Assembly (NCBI GenBank): GCA_937873135.1
Contig: CALMVQ010000298.1
Span: 1-41,858 of the forward strand
Length of the DNA stretch: 41,858 nt
Direction of reading: 5' to 3'
Origin: an uncultured Scytonema sp.
Lineage (GTDB): Bacteria; Cyanobacteriota; Cyanobacteriia; Cyanobacteriales; Nostocaceae
Shown: in pieces, positions 36,417 to 41,858 of the stretch
Layout of the letters: each line of letters begins with the position of its first letter
How positions within the stretch are numbered: position 1 is the first letter of the stretch
Made by a program: the position numbers and the translations under genes
The notes under the pieces: generated by a model
Told to the model about the DNA's origin: nothing
What the model saw: only the letters and a program-made list of their open reading frames with translations
The model's database searches: none

Positions 36417-37307
36417 TTATCTGGGAAATCTTGCTAACAGTTCTTCGCGAGATAATTCAATACAAAGACGAGTATAATCCTCTGGCGGTAACTGTAGCAT
36501 AGGTTCAACTATGCCAAATAATTCCTCATCCAAAGAACCAAAGCGGACTTTTAGCAAATTTTCCACAACTTGGCGTTGTCCTTGTTGTAGTCCTTGTTGT
36601 AAAATATTAGTCCTTTCTCGCTCGTAAACTTCTTTAAAGTTCATAATGATCTCCTGATCGTCTTCAGTTATGTCTTCTTGATTTCTTTCTACACTTATAC
36701 GCCAACTGAAAAGTAGTTCTATAAGGTTTTGGCGTAACGGATTTTCTGGTGTAAGCGCGGCGACTTCTCTTGCTGCATTCTGCTGGACTCTTCCCCGCCC
36801 TAGAACTCGACACATGAGAGTTTCATTTGATACTGGTAACTCATTAATCGCCACTATTGCCGTTCTGAAAGATTCATGCAGAAAATACACTCCTTGTGGC
36901 CATTTTTGTAGCTCTAGTTTAGCGCCAAAACTCTCCAATAAGGTTTCCGAAGCCGAGGTTGCTAAAATCCACAAACGCGGTAAATTATTCTCTGGCAAAG
37001 AAGTTTTTTCTCGCTTCGCTTTCCGCTGTAATTCCCCAAAGTAAGAAAATAGCTTCAGTATGCAATTACGCACCTCTGTTCTGCTAGGTTGATTGCGAAA
37101 AGGTTCTAATAAACAACTACTTGCCGTCATTTTACCAAGCAGTCCTAGATATTCTAGCTTAGCTTGGGATGAAGGTGAGGGCGAAAACAAAATATCCACT
37201 TGACGAACTTCATCAGTGATTTCTCGGCTAACTTCCACCTTACCGAAAGGTGTTAGTAACTCTTCTAAATATTGTTTTGCAAATTGATCGTGTGGCTGTC
37301 GAGTCAT
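36417..37307 (-). CDS. Rpn/PD-(D/E)XK-like protein with DUF4351-like tail
   Basis: 296 residues. The N-terminus (HDQFAKQYLEELLTPFGKVE, then EVRQVDILFSPSPSS) has the shape of the Rpn/transposase-like nuclease family common in cyanobacteria, with a possible catalytic Asp in VDILF. The C-terminus (about 225-296) contains ERTNILQQGLQQGQRQVVEN and then VRFGSLDEELFGIVEPMLQL, matching the DUF4351-like end of those proteins. Family members are suggested to be DNA endonucleases promoting recombination, but most are untested. It has no partner gene; neighbours are a GST remnant and a MOSC gene. Moderate confidence in the family, low in activity. Confidence 0.72.
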   Translation of the reverse strand: MTRQPHDQFAKQYLEELLTPFGKVEVSREITDEVRQVDILFSPSPSSQAKLEYLGLLGKMTASSCLLEPFRNQPSRTEVRNCILKLFSYFGELQRKAKREKTSLPENNLPRLWILATSASETLLESFGAKLELQKWPQGVYFLHESFRTAIVAINELPVSNETLMCRVLGRGRVQQNAAREVAALTPENPLRQNLIELLFSWRISVERNQEDITEDDQEIIMNFKEVYERERTNILQQGLQQGQRQVVENLLKVRFGSLDEELFGIVEPMLQLPPEDYTRLCIELSREELLARFPR

Positions 37308-37624
37308 TGTTGTTTTGCGATCGCCTTAGGCTTTAAAGCGAATTTTCTTGAATTTTTTATTTTAAATTATTCAAATAACCGATTCAAACCAAAAAATAGC
37401 TAGGTTTATTGAAATTACATATTCAAACAATATTTTCATCTTTTTGTCTTGACTAAAAAACTAAGTTTCTGAATATTTATAAAAGTTTTTTCTACGTAAA
37501 TTTATGGCATTGGCAGTTGCTTTCATACTATTTATAAGGAGACTTCTAAAACGAGTATACGATAAGTAATACCATTTCTTCTCGAACTCTTACCTTTTCT
37601 CTTAAAGGCACCCAAAGGAGTAAC
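37308..37624. other. Intergenic region, no gene seen
   Basis: AT-rich DNA upstream of the Rpn-like gene and downstream of the MOSC gene. No frame, repeat or terminator stands out. Confidence 0.4.
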
Positions 37625-38413
37625 TCAAGCTTTCACAGGGTTTCCTACTTTTAAAATTTTGCCAGCTTCTGAATCAGACACTTTTGTATTGACGGCTAAC
37701 CGATAAAAATGATTGAAGCGAGATAAAGTTGTCCAAGAGGGTAAAGACTCTCGTCGCTTCGCAATAAATATTTTCTGAAACTGAGGAAAAGCCTCACCAG
37801 TTTTAGAGTTTCGTGTAGGAACAACACAGCGTTGGCAAGGGTTAATTCCCGTAAACAGGACATCTCCTATTTGAAAGTGAACGGAGGAATTTTCTTCACC
37901 AAATAATTGCTCCTCCCAAAAAGGTGGTACTCCGTCAATTTCAAGATTGGTTCGCATTCGGAGTCGCACTTCATCAACACTTAATTCTGGAAACCATGAT
38001 GCCACTGTTTCCAAGGTGGCGATGCTGATGATTGTCGGCCCAGAAGCCTCTGTATCATCAGGAAAGCCAGTGAGGGAATTTTGGACAAATTTAATTGTCA
38101 ACCCAAAATAATTACATAACCAAGTTTCTAACTCTCTACGTTCTTTGTCAATATGAAAAATAAATTTCTCGCTCTTATTTTGAATTCGCACAGTGAGAAT
38201 TCTTAAGTCAAGATCCAACGATGATCGCAATAGATGAATTCGAGGATTTCGCTTCCCATTCACAAAGTTACCTTTTTCATCAAACAAAGCAAATTCTCGA
38301 TCATGTTCTAAGGCACCACTTGTTAGAAGAGTTGCTTGATTTGTGGCAAACCCATCGAAAGATTTGATCGGGTAAATAAAAATGCCTGCTAGATAAGGTG
38401 ATATAGTTGACAT
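37625..38413 (-). CDS. MOSC domain protein
   Basis: 262 residues. The N-terminal MOSC beta-barrel domain (AGIFIYPIKSFDGFA, then LEHDREFALFDEKGNFVNGK) is followed by the MOSC domain with the conserved region VRLRMRTNLEIDG and the key cysteine segment GINPCQRCVVPTRNSKTGE. This is the organisation of the molybdenum-cofactor sulfurase C-terminal domain and of YcbX/mARC-like enzymes, which bind a molybdenum cofactor and reduce N-hydroxylated compounds. Whether this protein binds Moco is unverified. No ferredoxin domain is fused. The gene stands alone. Confidence 0.9.
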   Translation of the reverse strand: MSTISPYLAGIFIYPIKSFDGFATNQATLLTSGALEHDREFALFDEKGNFVNGKRNPRIHLLRSSLDLDLRILTVRIQNKSEKFIFHIDKERRELETWLCNYFGLTIKFVQNSLTGFPDDTEASGPTIISIATLETVASWFPELSVDEVRLRMRTNLEIDGVPPFWEEQLFGEENSSVHFQIGDVLFTGINPCQRCVVPTRNSKTGEAFPQFQKIFIAKRRESLPSWTTLSRFNHFYRLAVNTKVSDSEAGKILKVGNPVKA

Positions 38414-38823
38414 TTTTGCACAAAAATTTACTTATGATTAACCAACGTCAAGACTGCTGATTCACATACATTGGTGGGCACCGCCCATCCCGATCTTACA
38501 GCAGTTTTCACATTGATAGACTACAGAACTTGTGTAGGGGCAGGTTTAATATTATATCGGATGTACCCAGATATTATCTACATAAAACCTGCCCCTACTC
38601 CAAAACGAACTGCCTCAATTGTGGTCTATACATATGAAAATTGCTGTCAACCCTAATTGTTTCTGTACGCTTGCAGTGGTCTTCCCGTTATAAGATTACC
38701 TGTTCTTTCTTTGTATACTTTGCAGTGTTTTAAATAAGTAATTTGGCTCTAAGAGAGTTTAGTTTTTACACCTTCACTTTTCACTTGTAACCGTTCACAC
38801 TCTCCCCATCTCTCAACGATAAA
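38414..38823. other. Intergenic region with hairpin repeat
   Basis: No gene. A 14-bp perfect inverted repeat (GTAGGGGCAGGTTT at 38534-38547 with its complement at 38585-38598) encloses 37 bp. Nearby GGTGGGCACCGCCCATCCC (38473-38491) is also partly self-complementary. Both look like the dispersed palindromes common in these genomes. Confidence 0.6.
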
Positions 38824-41037
38824 TCAAGGGTTTCGGCGATTTTTCACGGAGGGGAGTGAATAATTACCTTCACTTTTACTAGAACTTTCTAGCAGGTAGT
38901 ATTCCTCTGTAAAGTAGTAGTGGCTGTGGCGCTCATTCTTGGGAGTCACTCCATTCACCACCTGTCCTAGCACATTTTGACCCGATTTTTCCAACAGATC
39001 GCGAGCAAAAGTGGCATTAACAGAATCAACTACCCCTGGTCGAACTACCAACAAAACACCGTCAGCCATTTGACCTAAAGTAGCAGCATCAGCGGCAACT
39101 GTTAAAGACGGAGCGTCAATGATCACAAAGTCGTAGTTGGCTGCAAAAGTTTCTATCAAGGCAGCCATTCGTTTTGAGTCTAGGAGAGATGCTGGATTAG
39201 GAGGCACGACCCCAGAAGTCAGGACATAGAGATTATCCATGACTTGTTTGACGACTGTTGTAATGTCAGTCTGCCCAACAATCACATTGCTTAGACCTTG
39301 GTTACTAGGCAGTTCCCAGATTTGATGCTGAACAGGACGGTACAGATCACCATCTACTAGTAAGACTTTACGCTCCATCTGAGCCATTGCTGTTGCTAAA
39401 TTAGCAGCTACTGTTGATTTACCTTCTGTAGGTACGGAACTGGTAATAACGATTACTTTTAACTCTTTATCGGCACTGGTAAACTTCAAATTCGCCCGCA
39501 GCATACGATAAGCTTCACTCATTGGAGAGCGAGGATTGTCTCTAACAACAAGCCGATGAGTGGATAATTCTGGATCTTGATTGCTGGGAACAGATTTTTT
39601 AGACTTGCTAAAAGAAGGAATTACCCCCAATAAGGTCAATCCTAATAATTCCTTGGCTTCTTCAACAGTTTTGATTGATTTATCTTTTACTTCCAAAATA
39701 TAGGTAGTCGCCAAAGCAGCCAGAATACCCAGTAAGCCTGCACTTATGTACGAAACCATAGGTGAAGAAATAGGTTGCTCGGGAACTTGGGCTTGTGATA
39801 CCAAGCTGGCGTTACCTAAGTTCTGATTTTCTGCTATTCGGCTCTCTTGCAGTTTTTGTAGCAAAAGTGAATAAGTAGATTGGGATGCTTGTACTTTGCG
39901 TTCTAACTGGCGCTGTTGCTGTTCCAATCTGGGTATAATGTTGACTCGCTGTTTGAAAGTAGTTTGGAAGTGAGATAAAGCGGCAGCTTGACTAACTAAG
40001 CCCTGACGGGTTGATTCTAATCTTACAAGGTCTGTGGTGAGTTGTTGTTGCTGCTGTCCAATTTGCAAATTGCCATTGAGTTTTGGTTGAGTCTTTCCCA
40101 AAACCTGTTTGATTCGCTGTTTTAATATTCCGTTTAAAACCTGTAACTTACTTTCTAAATTCAGAATGTCCGGATGGGTGTCTTGCAAAACAGTACGCCT
40201 AGCCGCAAGTTGCGACTCTAGCTGCTGGATTTCTTTGAGGATATCTTGCACTCCAGCAGACTGACCAACAGAAGTCGTAGCTAGCGCCTGTTGGGAGTTC
40301 ATACCCAATTGCTTGCGAATCTCTTCAGACTGTGCATTGATATCAGCAATTTTGGATTGAGCTTGGCTAATTTGCTCTTGAAAGTCTGTCATCACACCCA
40401 CTGCTTTAGTCGTTTCCTCTTGCAGGGAAACAACCTTGTTCTTTTCTTTAAACTCCGCTAGTTCAGTTTCTGCTATCCGGACAACTAATTCAGCAGTTGG
40501 CAGCTGTTTTTCTATAAACTTGCGGGCAGCAGCTGCTTGGGTTCTATTGGAAGATATATTGTACTTTAAATAGACATCCATCAGTGTATTAACAACCTGT
40601 GTGGCTGTTTCAGGGTTCGTATCCCTATAGGAAATATTGAGAATGTCTGTTTTCGGAATATCACTTACAGTCAACCGTGCAATAAATTCCTTGGGTTTTA
40701 GAAGTTTCCCTTTGTTGTCCTTCAAGTTGAGCTTATTTATAGTCTTTTGCACAACAGGGATAGAGTGTATAATTTCTGCCTCTGTATCGAGAGGATTCGT
40801 TTTCTCCTGTGTTACTGATTCTAACTTGCCTATTTCTGTTCCCACTCCCGTCAGGGAGGATGTTGTATTTATCCTTTGAAACCGTAGTTTTCCCTCGGCT
40901 ACGTAAGAAGGCTTTTTTAAAGATGAAGCCAGTAGTGAAATCAGAACAACAGGAACAAAGATTCCCAAAGCAGGTATTGAACGGCGCTTTAGGATTTGCC
41001 CATATTTATCAAATACAGAAGATTCCTGTGATTCCAT
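38824..41037 (-). CDS. Exopolysaccharide tyrosine autokinase (Wzc-type, Wzz + BY-kinase)
   Basis: 737 residues, the usual fused form. A Wzz chain-length domain with a first membrane helix (about 22-40) leads to a long coiled coil (about 165-420, rich in Gln, Leu and Glu) and a second helix (about 430-455, SAGLLGILAALATTYIL). The cytoplasmic BY-kinase follows: Walker A in SSVPTEGKSTVAANLA (Lys540), Walker A' KVLLVDGDLYRP, and Walker B YDFVIIDAPS. The C-terminus has a tyrosine cluster (HSHYYFTEEYYLLE), the expected autophosphorylation sites. It controls polymer length and export in capsule or exopolysaccharide synthesis. The aminotransferase gene upstream on the same strand fits a polysaccharide locus that continues beyond the window. 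Confidence 0.95.
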   Translation of the reverse strand: MESQESSVFDKYGQILKRRSIPALGIFVPVVLISLLASSLKKPSYVAEGKLRFQRINTTSSLTGVGTEIGKLESVTQEKTNPLDTEAEIIHSIPVVQKTINKLNLKDNKGKLLKPKEFIARLTVSDIPKTDILNISYRDTNPETATQVVNTLMDVYLKYNISSNRTQAAAARKFIEKQLPTAELVVRIAETELAEFKEKNKVVSLQEETTKAVGVMTDFQEQISQAQSKIADINAQSEEIRKQLGMNSQQALATTSVGQSAGVQDILKEIQQLESQLAARRTVLQDTHPDILNLESKLQVLNGILKQRIKQVLGKTQPKLNGNLQIGQQQQQLTTDLVRLESTRQGLVSQAAALSHFQTTFKQRVNIIPRLEQQQRQLERKVQASQSTYSLLLQKLQESRIAENQNLGNASLVSQAQVPEQPISSPMVSYISAGLLGILAALATTYILEVKDKSIKTVEEAKELLGLTLLGVIPSFSKSKKSVPSNQDPELSTHRLVVRDNPRSPMSEAYRMLRANLKFTSADKELKVIVITSSVPTEGKSTVAANLATAMAQMERKVLLVDGDLYRPVQHQIWELPSNQGLSNVIVGQTDITTVVKQVMDNLYVLTSGVVPPNPASLLDSKRMAALIETFAANYDFVIIDAPSLTVAADAATLGQMADGVLLVVRPGVVDSVNATFARDLLEKSGQNVLGQVVNGVTPKNERHSHYYFTEEYYLLESSSKSEGNYSLPSVKNRRNP

Positions 41038-41141
41038 AAATCACTTAAAATTTTTGAGTATTAGTAGATACTATTATAGTAAATTATGAAATATTACTAA
41101 GATATAAAAAATGACAACTAATTTTTTAAGTACAGTTTTTA

Positions 41142-41858
41142 CTAAACCACAAATAGGGGTGTGTGAGTTTTTCCAGTGTTATTATGAACTACTGCGATCG
41201 CATCAATCACTCGCTCTAAGTCTTCGGTTGTCAGATTAGATCCAGACGGCAAGCAAAGACCGTGTGCAAATAAATCTTCAGCAACTTCACCTCTAATACA
41301 TTCACATTCAGCAAACACAGGTTGGAGGTGCAACGGCTTCCACACAGGACGAGTTTCAATTTGCTGTTCGGCAAGTGCTACGCGGATTTGTTCTCGATTT
41401 GCACCAAAAGCCACCGGATCTACTGTCAGGCAGGTAAGCCACCGGGTAGCACGTCCAAAACTAGCTTCCGGCATGAATTCTATTCCTGGCAAATTTCCCA
41501 AGGCAGAGGCGTAAATCTCAAAATTGCGTCTTCTAGCTGCTACTCGGTCACTCAGAACGCGCAATTGACCGCGACCAATACCAGCCAAAACGTTGCTGAG
41601 GCGGTAGTTGTAGCCAATAGACGAGTGTTGGTAATGGGGAGATGGATCGCGTGCTTGGGTTGCTAAAAAACGCGCTTTTGCTACCAGTTCTGGATCGTGA
41701 GAAACCAACATACCGCCACCAGAGGTAGTGATAATTTTATTACCGTTGAAGGAGTAAATGCCGATGTGTCCGAAAGTTCCAGGTGATCGCCCTTTGTAGG
41801 TAGCCTTATATCTTGCACCTACCGAATAAACTCGGAAAAAGTGAATCAAGGGTTCAAA
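41142..41858 (-). CDS. DegT/DnrJ/EryC1/StrS aminotransferase (5'-partial)
   Basis: The frame is open to the window edge; about 235 residues from the first visible Met represent the C-terminal part of a roughly 400-residue PLP enzyme. The PLP lysine lies in GIYSFNGNKIITTSGGGMLV, followed by SSIGYNYRLSNVLAGIGRGQ and the C-terminal domain ending in LPSGSNLTTEDLERVI. The family transaminates nucleotide-linked keto-sugars to amino-sugars for surface polysaccharides. It lies 104 bp upstream of the autokinase gene on the same strand, so one locus is likely. The 15 or so residues next to the window edge (FEPLIHFFRVYSVGARY) do not look like the usual EDAAEALGA segment, so the gene may be disrupted just outside. 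Confidence 0.85.
   Translation of the reverse strand, partial: FEPLIHFFRVYSVGARYKATYKGRSPGTFGHIGIYSFNGNKIITTSGGGMLVSHDPELVAKARFLATQARDPSPHYQHSSIGYNYRLSNVLAGIGRGQLRVLSDRVAARRRNFEIYASALGNLPGIEFMPEASFGRATRWLTCLTVDPVAFGANREQIRVALAEQQIETRPVWKPLHLQPVFAECECIRGEVAEDLFAHGLCLPSGSNLTTEDLERVIDAIAVVHNNTGKTHTPLFVV

Noticed and set aside
1-41858. tRNA, rRNA or CRISPR loci
   Set aside because: None was recognised on either strand by eye; a covariance-model scan would be needed to exclude a tRNA formally.
1-41858. A second variable repeat elsewhere in the window
   Set aside because: I looked for the conserved GGTTTTCGCGTCGTCTGTGG end on both strands and saw only the two copies described.

Overview
The window is a stretch of a filamentous cyanobacterial chromosome, probably a Nostocales-type genome. 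The evidence is the overlapping psbD-psbC pair, a ycf4 gene, an orphan carboxysome shell protein of the CcmK type, three AvaK/YsnF-type (PRC-barrel + DUF2382) proteins, many GCGATCGC (HIP1) octamers, and dense short inverted repeats in the intergenic DNA. All calls come from reading the sequence and its translations; no database search was run.

The most striking element is at the left edge (1-2866): a complete diversity-generating retroelement (DGR) cassette apart from the 5' part of its target gene. In order there is the 3' end of an FGE-sulfatase/C-type-lectin-fold target gene whose last codons hold a variable repeat (VR, 483-614), an Avd-like four-helix accessory protein (800-1138), a DGR-type reverse transcriptase (1164-2222), and the template repeat (TR, 2240-2371) followed by a hairpin-rich, apparently non-coding segment. 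VR and TR are both 132 bp and differ at 13 positions. All 13 are adenines in TR, which is the hallmark of adenine-directed mutagenic retrohoming, and they change 10 codons, all non-synonymously.

Next comes accessory, repeat-rich DNA (2914-9840): an IS1634/IS4-type insertion sequence with a frameshifted transposase, two Uma2-family (DUF820) genes enclosed by perfect 68-bp inverted repeats, a small protein with 14-residue C-terminal repeats, and an exported L,D-transpeptidase enclosed by about 133-bp inverted repeats. From 9846 to 24697 lie a KDPG aldolase, an exported WD40 protein, the three PRC/DUF2382 paralogues, a RibD-C reductase, the CcmK-like protein, an SDR, a histidine kinase with degenerate catalytic boxes, and a permease / DUF1980 / beta-propeller cluster. 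One 147-bp repeat occurs in inverted orientation at 9230-9376 and 17155-17300.

The core photosynthesis block (25139-29759) has psbD-psbC on the minus strand and, divergently, ycf4 and a lipoprotein cyclophilin. A co-directional run follows: a FabF-like ketosynthase, a BT1-type transporter, a carotenoid cleavage oxygenase, and (after a MITE-like palindromic element) a GT4 glycosyltransferase and a GST remnant. The right end carries an Rpn/DUF4351-like protein, a MOSC protein, and an exopolysaccharide pair: a Wzc-type tyrosine autokinase and a DegT-type aminotransferase that runs off the window.
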